Shown: positions 1 through 9,027, numbered from the stretch's first letter. The stretch: 25,166 bases of DNA from UBA12078 sp964573565 (GCA_964573565.1 CAZNJV010000003.1:1-25166), one strand, 5' to 3'. Notes: generated by a model from the sequence alone, not told the origin. Numbers and translations: made by a program.

Positions 1-2422
1 AATCTGTTTGAGATTTGAATTTGATTGCAGTAACACCCATTGTATTCCTACCCATTGGTCTTACATCTGACTCTTTAAATCTTACAGATTTACCCTCTGC
101 TGTAACAAGAAGAACTTCATCCTCTCCTGTGGTTGGTTTAACCCATGAGAGTTGATCGCCTGCGGCTAATTTAATTGCAGTTAATCCATTAGATCTGATC
201 TTTGCAAACTCTGCTAACTCAGTCTTTTTGATAGTACCCTTATCTGTAATCATTAAGAAATACTGATATTTAATCTTCTCTCCATCTGAATTCTGGGTAG
301 AAATTCCACCCTTTGGATCTCTTGTTAGTACAGATGTTACGATCTCATCTGGTTCTAACTGTATGAGATTCACCAATGGTAATCCCTTTGCAGTTCTTCC
401 ATATTCTGGAATCTCAAATATCCTCAGATTAAATACTTTACCCTTGTTAGAGAAAAGTAGAAGTTCATCATGTGTATTGCATAAGAAGGCATGCTCTATG
501 AAGTCACCCTCTTTGGTATCTCCCCCATTTACGCCTTTCCCACCTCTCTTCTGTGCTTTGTATGTATCAGGTGGTAGTCGTTTAACGTATCCTGTGTGTG
601 TAATTGTTACCAAAGTATCTTCTGAAGCCACCATATCCTCTTCTGATATTTCATCAATCTTGCCCTTGACTACCTTTGTTCTTCTGTCATCACCATGCTT
701 GGTCTTAATCTCTTCTAAATCGGTATTGATAATCTCCAATATCTTTGATTGATCTCCAAGTATCTCATTGTATGTCTTGATATTTTCCTGCAATTCTTTG
801 TATTCATTCTCTAACTTCATTCTCTCTAAGGCGGCTAATCTTCTTAACTGCATATCCAATATAGCTTGAGCTTGAACATCTGTGAATTTGAACTTGTCCA
901 TAAGATTGGTCTTTGCAGTTTCTTGAGTTTTGGAACCACGAATTGTTGCAATAACCTCATCCAAAAGATCCAACGCTTTTAGCAAGCCTTCCAATATATG
1001 TGCTCTGAATCGTGCGTCCGCTAAATCAAACTCATATCTTCTGATAGTGACTGTTAATCTGAACGAAAGGAATAGTTCCAAGATTCTCTTAATTGGTAAT
1101 GTCTTTGGTTGCTGATCTACCAATGCAATCATATTTGCATTGAAGACTTTTTGCATTTCCGTATATTTGTATAGCTTGTTCAATACAGCTTTTGGTTGTG
1201 CGTCCTTTTTAAGAACAATGACGACTCTTAACCCCTCTCTGTTTGATTCATCTCTAATATCTGCAATGCCTTCGAGCTTTTTCTCTTTAACAAGATCTGC
1301 AATCTTTTCAATCATATGTGCCTTGTTAACTTGGAATGGTATCTCGGTTATGACAATGTTGTATCTCCCCTGCTTGCCTTCAACGATTGAAGCTTTGGCT
1401 CTTTGGAGAATTCTTCCTCTACCGGTTGCGTATGCATTTAAGATCTCATTCTGGTCATATATTGTTCCTCCTGTTGGGAAGTCTGGCCCTGGTATGATCT
1501 CTATCAAATCCGAAGGTGTAATGTCTGATTTAAATTCTGGGTACAACACATTGTTCTCCGTTGCGATTTTTTCTTTCAGTGCCTTCATCGCATTATGATA
1601 GTCAAGATCGTTTGTATCTACATAGTTCTCTAGATAATCTTCAGGCTTAGAATTCAATGTCTGTGGTATGAGTTCTTTCGCCTCCTTGGACTTTCTTAAA
1701 TCATTGTATACGGCATTTCCTTCCCACTTGTTCCCAAGTTTAATCATCTCCTGAAGTGCAGTTACGAGCTCCTTGAGATTGTGAGGAGGTATCTTGGTAG
1801 CCATACCTACAGCGATACCATCACCACCATTAGCTAGTACATTGGGGAATGCAGCTGGTAATACAGTTGGCTCTAATCTAGTGCCATCATAGTTTGGTAC
1901 AAATGTTACTGTCCCCTTGTTCAAATCTCTTAGTAACTCCATAGTCATCTTTCCCATTCTTGCCTCTGTGTATCTCATTGCAGCTGCGCCATCACCATCT
2001 ATGGAACCAAAGTTTCCTTGGCCATCTACTAATTGATATCTTGTAGAGAAGTCTTGTGCTAATTTAACAAGAGTTGGATATATGACAACCTCTCCGTGTG
2101 GATGGTAGTTACCTGAGGTATCACCTGCGATCTTTGCACATTTTCTGTAATGGGCACTTGGTGTTAGAGCCAAGTCGTTCATTGCGACTAGGATTCTTCT
2201 TTGTGAAGGTTTCAATCCATCTTTTACCTCTGGTAATGCACGGGATACAATAACGGACATTGAGTAGTCTATATAGTTAGACTTCATCTCATCTACAATG
2301 GATCTCTCTGCAATTTCTCCTGGTTTAAAGGATAGGTTGAAATCTATATCACCATTCTCCTCTTGTACAGATTCTGGTTGTGTTGTCTCTTCAATTTTTG
2401 TTTTTAATTCTTCGTCTGGCAT
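1..2422 (-). CDS. gyrA: DNA gyrase subunit A, 3'-truncated by window edge
   Basis: This is the breakage-reunion subunit of DNA gyrase, which with GyrB introduces negative supercoils. Reading from the ATG at 2422, 807 codons lie in the window and the frame is still open at base 1. An acidic leader of about 30 residues precedes the winged-helix/tower core. The motif RYTEARM places the catalytic tyrosine at Tyr151 (codon 1972-1970). The C-terminal beta-pinwheel carries a clear GyrA box, QKRGGKG, at residues 624-630 (bases 533-553), which marks gyrase rather than topoisomerase IV. The quinolone-determining segment reads HPHGEVVIYPT, so E. coli Ser83 and Asp87 align with Val112 and Pro116. It lies 9 bases after an unrecognised gene that follows gyrB, so the three are probably co-transcribed. 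Confidence 0.97.
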   Translation of the reverse strand, partial: MPDEELKTKIEETTQPESVQEENGDIDFNLSFKPGEIAERSIVDEMKSNYIDYSMSVIVSRALPEVKDGLKPSQRRILVAMNDLALTPSAHYRKCAKIAGDTSGNYHPHGEVVIYPTLVKLAQDFSTRYQLVDGQGNFGSIDGDGAAAMRYTEARMGKMTMELLRDLNKGTVTFVPNYDGTRLEPTVLPAAFPNVLANGGDGIAVGMATKIPPHNLKELVTALQEMIKLGNKWEGNAVYNDLRKSKEAKELIPQTLNSKPEDYLENYVDTNDLDYHNAMKALKEKIATENNVLYPEFKSDITPSDLIEIIPGPDFPTGGTIYDQNEILNAYATGRGRILQRAKASIVEGKQGRYNIVITEIPFQVNKAHMIEKIADLVKEKKLEGIADIRDESNREGLRVVIVLKKDAQPKAVLNKLYKYTEMQKVFNANMIALVDQQPKTLPIKRILELFLSFRLTVTIRRYEFDLADARFRAHILEGLLKALDLLDEVIATIRGSKTQETAKTNLMDKFKFTDVQAQAILDMQLRRLAALERMKLENEYKELQENIKTYNEILGDQSKILEIINTDLEEIKTKHGDDRRTKVVKGKIDEISEEDMVASEDTLVTITHTGYVKRLPPDTYKAQKRGGKGVNGGDTKEGDFIEHAFLCNTHDELLLFSNKGKVFNLRIFEIPEYGRTAKGLPLVNLIQLEPDEIVTSVLTRDPKGGISTQNSDGEKIKYQYFLMITDKGTIKKTELAEFAKIRSNGLTAIKLAAGDQLSWVKPTTGEDEVLLVTAEGKSVRFKESDVRPMGRNTMGVTAIKFKSQTD

Positions 2423-2431
2423 GAGTTGTTT

Positions 2432-2848
2432 TTATAATGCATTTCTAAGTTTAGACTCAACATTTGCTTTGCAAACTTGGGGATCTAAGACCAACTCCTG
2501 TAATTTAGAAAATGTTCCAGCCTCAACATCAAAAAGGGTCCTTTTTTTAGCTCCTTCTTCCATTATACTAAGGCGTAAGTCCCCAAGTTGTTTATTTTTC
2601 GAATCTAAAATATGCGCGGCTAGAGTATCTTTTTGCACAGGGTCTATATCTTCCAGGAAAATTCCTAATCCGTCATTACGTGTAGCATCCATCATCTCAT
2701 AAAGTAGTGCATTTTCATCTTCTGCAAGCACACCCAAGATGGAACCCGTATTCTTTGTTAATTCAGACGCAAGTTGTTGATTTAGAAGTTCATTGTACTC
2801 TGGTGTTGATTCTGTATTGATTCCGAATTCGTTTCCTAAGTTACTCAT
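2432..2848 (-). CDS. hypothetical protein between gyrB and gyrA (138 aa)
   Basis: I do not recognise this protein. It is acidic and apparently mostly helical, with no signal peptide, no membrane segment and no obvious enzyme motif. It has a single Cys, near the C terminus. I take it as real because it fills the gap between gyrB (stop 19 bases upstream) and gyrA (start 9 bases downstream) exactly, on the same strand. The overlapping plus-strand frame at 2298-2702 has no such context. No Shine-Dalgarno precedes the ATG, which fits the weak leaders elsewhere here. Its place inside the gyrase operon suggests expression along with gyrase. Any role in gyrase assembly or modulation is inference from position only. 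Confidence 0.8.
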   Translation of the reverse strand: MSNLGNEFGINTESTPEYNELLNQQLASELTKNTGSILGVLAEDENALLYEMMDATRNDGLGIFLEDIDPVQKDTLAAHILDSKNKQLGDLRLSIMEEGAKKRTLFDVEAGTFSKLQELVLDPQVCKANVESKLRNAL

Positions 2849-2867
2849 GAGAATGTATATATAAAAT

Positions 2868-4778
2868 TTAAATATCTAAATTGGCTTTAGTCGCATAAGT
2901 CTGTATAAATCTTCTTCTAGGAGGAACCTCATTACCCATCAGCATCTCAAAAGTCTTTTCTGCATCCTCCGCATCTTCAATATGTACTCTCTTTAATACT
3001 CTCCTCTGTGGATCCATAGTGGTCTCCCACAACTGATCAGGATTCATCTCTCCCAAACCTTTGAATCTATTTGCTACTGGAACTTTACCTTCCTTCTTCG
3101 CTTCCTTCACAAAATCATCTTTCTCATTATCACTTAAGAAGTAATATTTCTTCTTCCCAATCTCTACCTTATGTAAAGGAGGTTGTGCCACGTACACGTA
3201 TCCACCCTCTATCAAAGGTCTAAAGAATCTAAATAGCAATGTTAATACCAAGTCCGTAATATGCAAGCCATCAACATCTGCATCACTCATGATGATGATC
3301 TTGTGATATCTCAATTTTTTTACATCTAAAGTATCACCAATACCAACACCCAATGCTGTAGTCACGTTATTAAACTCTTCGTTCGTTAAAACTCTATCGA
3401 CTCTGTATTTATGTGTATTCATAATCTTACCTCTTAAAGGAAGAATAGCTTGAATATGTCTATCCCTACCCTGCTTAGCTGACCCGCCTGCAGAATCTCC
3501 CTCAACGATGAACAATTCACTCTCCGAAGGATCTTTACTGCTACAATCCGCTAATTTACCTGGTAATGTTGTTGTTTCTAATGCACTCTTCCTAATAACA
3601 GCATCTCTTGCAGCTTTTGCTGCAGCTTTAGCTTTGTTAGAAAGCACTGCTTTACCAATGATGGATTTTGCTTCCTGTGGGTGCTCATCTAAATATGTAA
3701 GCAATTCATCTCTTACAACTTTTGCAACTACACTCTTTACCTCTGGATTATTTAGCTTAATCTTCGTTTGTCCTTCAAACTGAGGATCAGGGACCTTCAC
3801 AGAAATAACAGCGGTTAATCCTTCTCTTACATCATCTCCACTTAAACCGGTATTCAAACCTTTAAGTAGATCAGATTTCTGAGCATAGGCATTTAATGCA
3901 CTTGTTAAAGCTGTTCTAAAACCTACTAAATGTGTTCCACCCTCTGGGTTTGTAATATTGTTGGTATAGCATCTGACATCTTCTTCTAATCCATCTGTGT
4001 ACTGCATCGCAACTTCAACGACGATTCCGTTCTCTGTCTTGTTCATGTAGAAAGGCTCACCACCGATTGGTTTCTCATCTACTACCAAGAACTGTACATA
4101 TGATTTAATACCGTCTTCGAAATATACATCATAGTTCTTAGACTTTTCCCCTCGAGCATCAATAATGGAGATTCTCAATCCTGCAGTTAAGTATGCATGT
4201 TGCCTACAACTCTTAACTATCGTATGAAAATCAAATTCTACAGTATCAAAAATCTCTTTATCAGGTTTGAAAGTATGTTCTGTGCCTGTTTCATTAGATT
4301 CTCCAATCTGTTTAACAGGAACAACCGGTACACCTCTTTCATATCTCTGTTGGAATATACCACCCTCTCTTCGAACAGTTGTGACCATCCATTCAGAAAG
4401 TGCGTTGGTACACTTCATACCAACACCATGTAGACCACCCGATACTTTGTAAGCACCAGAATCGAATTTACCTCCAGCATGGAGATTAGTCATAACAGTT
4501 TCAAGAGTAGAGACCTTTGTTTCAGGATGAATTGCTACTGGAATACCACGTGCATTATCTTTTACAGTTAAAGAACCATCCTTGTTAAATGTAACCCATA
4601 TATGTGAACAGTATCCTGCGATAGCTTCATCAACGGAGTTATCTAAAATCTCAGTAAAAATATGGTGAAGACCGAATTTGTCGGTAGAACCGATGTACAT
4701 TGCTGGCCTTTTTCTTACAGCTTCTAACCCTTTTAATACTTGAATATTTGATGCTCCGTACTCTTCCTTCTTGACCAT
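2868..4778 (-). CDS. gyrB: DNA gyrase subunit B
   Basis: This is the ATPase subunit of gyrase, 636 residues, typical for the short-type GyrB. The N-terminal GHKL ATPase domain shows the DNSVDEA motif, the ATP lid GGLHGVG and the QTK-loop segment FEGQTKIKLNNPEV. The TOPRIM domain shows EGDSAGG at residues 426-432 and the metal-binding DADVDGLH ending near residue 506. The C-terminal tail has the usual GLGEMNPDQLWETTMDP stretch. The ATG at 4778 gives the standard start, and a YGAS element follows shortly after. It lies 56 bases downstream of the holB-like gene on the same strand. I saw no strong separate promoter in that gap, so it may be read from the holB promoter or from one I could not resolve. 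Confidence 0.98.
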   Translation of the reverse strand: MVKKEEYGASNIQVLKGLEAVRKRPAMYIGSTDKFGLHHIFTEILDNSVDEAIAGYCSHIWVTFNKDGSLTVKDNARGIPVAIHPETKVSTLETVMTNLHAGGKFDSGAYKVSGGLHGVGMKCTNALSEWMVTTVRREGGIFQQRYERGVPVVPVKQIGESNETGTEHTFKPDKEIFDTVEFDFHTIVKSCRQHAYLTAGLRISIIDARGEKSKNYDVYFEDGIKSYVQFLVVDEKPIGGEPFYMNKTENGIVVEVAMQYTDGLEEDVRCYTNNITNPEGGTHLVGFRTALTSALNAYAQKSDLLKGLNTGLSGDDVREGLTAVISVKVPDPQFEGQTKIKLNNPEVKSVVAKVVRDELLTYLDEHPQEAKSIIGKAVLSNKAKAAAKAARDAVIRKSALETTTLPGKLADCSSKDPSESELFIVEGDSAGGSAKQGRDRHIQAILPLRGKIMNTHKYRVDRVLTNEEFNNVTTALGVGIGDTLDVKKLRYHKIIIMSDADVDGLHITDLVLTLLFRFFRPLIEGGYVYVAQPPLHKVEIGKKKYYFLSDNEKDDFVKEAKKEGKVPVANRFKGLGEMNPDQLWETTMDPQRRVLKRVHIEDAEDAEKTFEMLMGNEVPPRRRFIQTYATKANLDI

Positions 4779-4834
4779 TAACTTGATCTTTGCAATTTAA
4801 ATTTACTGGTTCAAAATACCCTATATTTTACCCT

Positions 4835-5527
4835 TTATGGGTGAAAATGTGAAGCATTTAGAGATATAACTAATGCCTCTAATACAAGCCTTTTGTTACA
4901 ATTACTATTTATTTTCTCCCTTGTATCTTGTATCTCTTTTAAACGCTCTGATATTACTCTAGAGCTATTAATATTATCATTTTTTATTTCCTTTTCAAGC
5001 TCTATTTTCATATATGCTTCCAGGGATACCAAAAGATCTAAACATGGTTGCTTCTCTTTGGATATGGTTTCAATGAGATTAAATTGCTCAACCAGATCCA
5101 TACTAAAGATTTCAGGCTTTTCTATGGAGGTATTCTGTTGTATTTCCTGTTGTATGTATATCGGTTTTGATCTGGAATATATCGTTGGTAACACATTCTT
5201 CTCGTTATCTACACAAAGAATGTATATGGTGTTGTCGTTGCTCTCTTCTAATGTTTTTAGCAAGGAGTTCTGTGCCTGTGTGGTTAGTTTTTCGGCTTCA
5301 TATATGATTGCGATCTGCTTTTCTCCTCCAAATGGTTTGTATATCATCTCTTTGACAAAATCTTTTACGTCTTCAATTCCTATGCTGTTTTCTTCTTTTC
5401 TATCAAGAATATGTATGTCAGGGGTTTCTTGTATCTCGGTAATATCCTTTTCTAATATCCCAGAAAGAAATGGTTTAAGATATTCGCTTTGTGTTTGATG
5501 ATCCTTACTGATCAGAAGGTATGTCAT
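4835..5527 (-). CDS. holB: DNA polymerase III delta prime subunit-like (clamp loader)
   Basis: This appears to be the delta prime clamp-loader component, which helps load the sliding clamp. It is 230 residues, against roughly 310-330 for typical HolB. The recognisable core is AQNSLLKTLEESNDNTIYILC, followed by TIYSRSKPIYI, matching the delta-prime sensor/arginine segment. The usual Ser-Arg-Cys triplet is Ser-Arg-Ser here. There is no Walker A motif: the N-terminus reads MTYLLISKD where ATP-binding relatives have a GxxGxGKT loop. That is consistent with a non-hydrolysing delta-prime role. The C-terminal third is helical and Lys/Glu-rich and not recognisable. The gene diverges from pilB and has a probable leaderless promoter. 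Confidence 0.75.
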   Translation of the reverse strand: MTYLLISKDHQTQSEYLKPFLSGILEKDITEIQETPDIHILDRKEENSIGIEDVKDFVKEMIYKPFGGEKQIAIIYEAEKLTTQAQNSLLKTLEESNDNTIYILCVDNEKNVLPTIYSRSKPIYIQQEIQQNTSIEKPEIFSMDLVEQFNLIETISKEKQPCLDLLVSLEAYMKIELEKEIKNDNINSSRVISERLKEIQDTREKINSNCNKRLVLEALVISLNASHFHP

Positions 5528-5543
5528 AGCCTATTCTACCACA
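5528..5543 (-). promoter_or_regulatory. extended -10 promoter of holB, predicted leaderless
   Basis: On the minus strand the sequence reads TGTGGTAGAAT, then 5 bases, then the holB ATG. TAGAAT matches the sigma-70 -10 consensus at 5 of 6 positions and has an upstream TG (extended -10). Initiation 6-7 bases downstream would fall on the A of the start codon. The same TGTGGTAGAAT-N5-ATG arrangement precedes dus at 22302. I saw no good -35. Confidence 0.6.
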
Positions 5544-5592
5544 TATCCGGGGCAGCCCTAGGTCTACCCCCAACTTTAACCTCTCTTGTTTA

Positions 5593-5621
5593 TTGACTCC
5601 CCTCCTCTATTATCATAAACT
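5593..5621 (+). promoter_or_regulatory. candidate promoter of the pil cluster (pilB)
   Basis: TTGACT (5593-5598, 5 of 6 to the -35 consensus), a 17-base spacer, and TAAACT (5616-5621, 4 of 6). The predicted start is near 5628, giving a leader of about 30 bases before pilB. It lies in the 131-base divergent gap between holB and pilB. Confidence 0.5.
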
Positions 5622-5658
5622 GATAAAAGAATTACATAATCGAATATAGCTGCCCAAA

Positions 5659-7476
5659 ATGGTTACAGGAAGTTCACTCCTAAAATATTTCCAAAGCAAA
5701 GGAATCATAAGTGAGGATGATGCTAGAAAAGTCTTAGTCGAACGTAGCCGTAGTCAAAAAAGTGAGGAAGTCATAATTAGGGAAATGGTTTTGGCAAATG
5801 AAGAACAGATAGCACAAGCCAAAGCAGAGATCTTTGGAATACCATATGTTGATCTAAAGACTATAACCATCCAGGAAAGTATCATTGCAGAGGTTAGTGT
5901 TGATGCTTTGCAAAAATATAGAGCAGTACCATTCGAGAGAGGTCAGGATTTCGTAAAGATTGCGATGCAGGATCCATTTGATATCCAAGCGACTCAAGCA
6001 TTACAAAGAAAATATCCTGCAGGAACAAGAATACAGGTGTATATTACTACCCCTGATAGTATCGGATACATATTGGATCGAAGAGTTGGTGAGACAATGA
6101 GTACAGAGGTTACTGCGGCGTTGGAAGATGTTGAAATGCCAGTAACAGAAATCAATGAAGATCCAAATATTCTAGCAAGTGGTGATTTAGCAACGGCCCC
6201 TATCGCAAGAATTGTAAATGCAATACTTCAATATGCAGCAATATCGAAAGCATCAGATATCCATATTGAGCCAATGGAAAAGAAAACAAGGGTAAGATTC
6301 AGAATAAATGGTGTTATGACAGAACGATTGACCCTTCCCCCTACCCTCAATCCAGCGGTTGTATCTAGGGTCAAGATTCTTTCCAACTTGAAGATTGATG
6401 AGAAGCGTATTCCACAAGATGGTAGATTCCCAATCAAAGTTAATGGAGTAAAGATAGACTTGCGTGTTTCTACTATGCCAACAATATATGGAGAGAAGGT
6501 TGTTATGCGTTTACTAGAATCGGATACAGCGGGTATTACATTGGAGGCTACTGGACTTCGAGGACATGCGTACAAATTATTCTTAGATGGCCTCTCTGTA
6601 ACTAACGGTATTGTTTTGGTTACTGGTCCTACAGGAAGTGGTAAAACCCGTACATTGGCATGTTCCTTAATGAAGGTTAATGATTCGAAGGTGAATATCA
6701 TCTCACTCGAAAACCCAGTAGAAATCCGTGTTCCAGGAGTCACTCAGGTACAGATCAATCCAGATGCAGGACTTACATTTGCTACTGGTTTGAGATCTGT
6801 CTTGCGACAAGACCCTGATATCGTTATGGTCGGTGAAATCCGTGACCAAGAAACTGCGCAGTTGGCTGTACAAGCTTCACTCACAGGGCACTTGGTGCTC
6901 TCTACTCTGCATACAAACAGTGCTGCTGCCGCTATCCCAAGACTCCTAGATATGGGTATTGAACCATATCTTCTCTCTTCTACCATACGTACAATAGCGG
7001 CACAAAGACTCCCTCGAAAAGTATGTGAGCATTGTATCGAAGCATATCAAGCAACTCCTGAATTGGTAAAGAATATACAAGATGAACTAAGTAGTATTCC
7101 AAACTTTGATATTGTGCAGTATCTAACGAGATTGGCAGCATCAAGTAGCAGTACGGAAGAATTCAATTTTGTAAAAAGACCTGCCGTATTTAGACCTCCT
7201 GAAATGGGACCAGATGGGCAACCCGTCTTCTATCTATACAGAGGGAAAGGTTGCGACAAATGTGGCGGTACGGGATATTCAGGAAGAATAGGTATCTTCG
7301 AAGTTTTGGATGTAAATGACAAGATCAACAGAATAATGATGCAAACTGTTACTGACAAAGATATTGAAAAAGTAGCACAAGAGCAAGGAATGCTTACCAT
7401 GACTGAAGATGGATACCTAAAGGCACTCGAGGGTATTACAACTATAGAGGAAGTGTTAAGAGTGTCAAAAGAGTAA
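5659..7476 (+). CDS. pilB: type IV pilus assembly ATPase PilB
   Basis: Cytoplasmic hexameric ATPase that powers pilin polymerisation, 605 residues. An N-terminal GspE/MshEN-type domain (about 1-150) precedes the secretion-ATPase core. Walker A is GPTGSGKT near residues 322-329. The Walker B/His-box region reads RQDPDIVMVGEIRD, then LTGHLVLSTLHTN. A zinc site is shown by the pairs C456-x2-C459 and C532-x2-C535, which separates PilB from PilT. The Asp-box position reads ENPVE (Asn352) rather than the usual EDPxE. It is first in the pilus cluster and is followed 23 bases later by pilT. Confidence 0.96.
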   Translation: MVTGSSLLKYFQSKGIISEDDARKVLVERSRSQKSEEVIIREMVLANEEQIAQAKAEIFGIPYVDLKTITIQESIIAEVSVDALQKYRAVPFERGQDFVKIAMQDPFDIQATQALQRKYPAGTRIQVYITTPDSIGYILDRRVGETMSTEVTAALEDVEMPVTEINEDPNILASGDLATAPIARIVNAILQYAAISKASDIHIEPMEKKTRVRFRINGVMTERLTLPPTLNPAVVSRVKILSNLKIDEKRIPQDGRFPIKVNGVKIDLRVSTMPTIYGEKVVMRLLESDTAGITLEATGLRGHAYKLFLDGLSVTNGIVLVTGPTGSGKTRTLACSLMKVNDSKVNIISLENPVEIRVPGVTQVQINPDAGLTFATGLRSVLRQDPDIVMVGEIRDQETAQLAVQASLTGHLVLSTLHTNSAAAAIPRLLDMGIEPYLLSSTIRTIAAQRLPRKVCEHCIEAYQATPELVKNIQDELSSIPNFDIVQYLTRLAASSSSTEEFNFVKRPAVFRPPEMGPDGQPVFYLYRGKGCDKCGGTGYSGRIGIFEVLDVNDKINRIMMQTVTDKDIEKVAQEQGMLTMTEDGYLKALEGITTIEEVLRVSKE

Positions 7477-7499
7477 ATTTTTGATATAACATATACAGT

Positions 7500-9026
7500 A
7501 TGGATAACAATACTGCCCCAGTACAAGATAATAGCGTGAAATTTGGATATACAAATATCCCGAGCCCGAGTGCTTCCTCCACACCTACTAACCCAAATGA
7601 TGACATTGCCCAATTGGCACAGAAGATTGATGAGATAAATAATGGTGAGAAGTCATATGTGGCTCAACCTACACCACTTCCCAATTTAGAAGAAAAGATC
7701 CCTACAGTAGATGCCGGTATGATCACAGATGCTCCTGCCCCTATTCCATCTTCGACTATGACTTCAAGTTCTTTGGGAAGATCCGCAGGTAGTTTGGAAG
7801 AGATTATGCCTGATTTTAAAAAACCAAAGGCTATGGAGAGGGCACCAAAAGAGAGCAATCTTGCGGCACCTGTAAAAGTGAACGATGAATCCGACACTTT
7901 GAAAGACGGAATGTCCAATACTAGTACTACTAACAATTACTCAGTGAATGGAACAAATGATAGCAAGTATCGAATGGAAGATCTTTTAAGTCTTACCATA
8001 AACAGGAACGCATCTGACTTGCATATTGCTGCAGGTTATCCTCCTATTATTAGAATAGATGGAGAATTAGAAGAGGTTGGTGACAGAATTCTTAATCCTG
8101 AAGACGCAGAGGAGTTAATATTCTCCGTGCTAAATGATGAAAAGAAAGAGCTTCTGGAAGTTAATAGAGAGATAGATTTTGCATATACCTACCAGGGAGC
8201 TATTAATGCACGTTTTAGAGTCAATGCTTTCTATTCTATGAAAAATCTCTGCGCGGCATTAAGGTTGATCCCATCTAGAATAAGGACAATAGAAGAATTG
8301 ATGTTACCTCAAATGTATCATCAATTTGCGAAATTAAAACAAGGCTTAGTATTAGTAACAGGACCTACTGGCCATGGAAAAAGTACAACCTTGGCAAGTA
8401 TTCTTGAAGATATAAATAGAACTAGATTCTGTCACTTGGTAACAATTGAGGACCCTATTGAATACGTCTTCGAAGGCAAAAAGGCACTCATAGACCAAAG
8501 AGAGATGAATGACGATACACATTCTTGGGAGATTGCATTGAGAAGTGCTTTAAGACAAGATCCAGATGTTTTGCTTGTAGGAGAGATGAGAGACTACGAA
8601 ACCATCTCTGCTACTATCACCCTCGCGGAAACGGGTCACTTAGTATTTGCTACATTGCATACCAATAGTGCGTCTCAGACGATTGATCGTGTGATTGATG
8701 TATTTCCAGAAAATCAGCAACCTCAGGTAAGAGCTCAATTAGCAAATATTCTAGAAGCGGTTGTCGCCCAGAGGCTTATCCCACTAGACAAAGGTGGAAG
8801 AAGAGCTGTGTCAGAAATCATGCTTAAGAACTCTGCAGTGGGAAACCTTATTAGAGAAGGTAAAACGAATCAGATAGATAATGTTATCAGGACAAGTTCT
8901 GATATCGGTATGGTATCTTTAGAGAAAGCTTTGGTAAACTTAGTAAGAGAAGGCGTTATTTCTGTACAGAAGGCACAGGAATATGCTGTATTCCCAGAGG
9001 AAGTTTTAAGATTATTAAAGAGTTAA
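7500..9026 (+). CDS. pilT: pilus retraction ATPase PilT with long disordered N-terminal extension
   Basis: Retraction motor of type IV pili. The recognisable PilT protein begins only near residue 158 (MEDLLSLTINRNASDLHI). It carries Walker A GPTGHGKS at residues 288-295, the Asp box EDPIE, Walker B RQDPDVLLVGEMRD, a His box (TGHLVFATLHTN) and the retraction motif variant AVGNLIREGKTNQI (usually AIRNLIRE). There is no zinc CxxC pair, which supports PilT over PilB. At 508 residues it is about 150 longer than typical PilT. The excess is a Ser/Thr/Pro/Asn-rich segment that looks disordered. The ATG at 7500 lies 23 bases after pilB, with an AT-rich TATAAC element just before it. Confidence 0.95.
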   Translation: MDNNTAPVQDNSVKFGYTNIPSPSASSTPTNPNDDIAQLAQKIDEINNGEKSYVAQPTPLPNLEEKIPTVDAGMITDAPAPIPSSTMTSSSLGRSAGSLEEIMPDFKKPKAMERAPKESNLAAPVKVNDESDTLKDGMSNTSTTNNYSVNGTNDSKYRMEDLLSLTINRNASDLHIAAGYPPIIRIDGELEEVGDRILNPEDAEELIFSVLNDEKKELLEVNREIDFAYTYQGAINARFRVNAFYSMKNLCAALRLIPSRIRTIEELMLPQMYHQFAKLKQGLVLVTGPTGHGKSTTLASILEDINRTRFCHLVTIEDPIEYVFEGKKALIDQREMNDDTHSWEIALRSALRQDPDVLLVGEMRDYETISATITLAETGHLVFATLHTNSASQTIDRVIDVFPENQQPQVRAQLANILEAVVAQRLIPLDKGGRRAVSEIMLKNSAVGNLIREGKTNQIDNVIRTSSDIGMVSLEKALVNLVREGVISVQKAQEYAVFPEEVLRLLKS

Positions 9027-9027
9027 T

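Noticed and set aside
363..1598. Several plus-strand reading frames of 61-152 codons within gyrA
   Set aside because: All are antisense to continuous GyrA protein with recognisable motifs.
4825..4848. Hairpin (9-bp stem with one bulge) at the end of holB as a terminator
   Set aside because: It overlaps the holB stop, the stem is mostly A-T, and no T-run follows on the minus strand.
4893..5498. 201-codon plus-strand reading frame opposite holB
   Set aside because: It is antisense to a recognisable delta-prime core and has low-complexity Ser/Phe/Ile composition typical of shadow frames.
6228..6743. 171-codon minus-strand reading frame inside pilB
   Set aside because: It lies opposite the conserved PilB ATPase core and has no recognisable domain.
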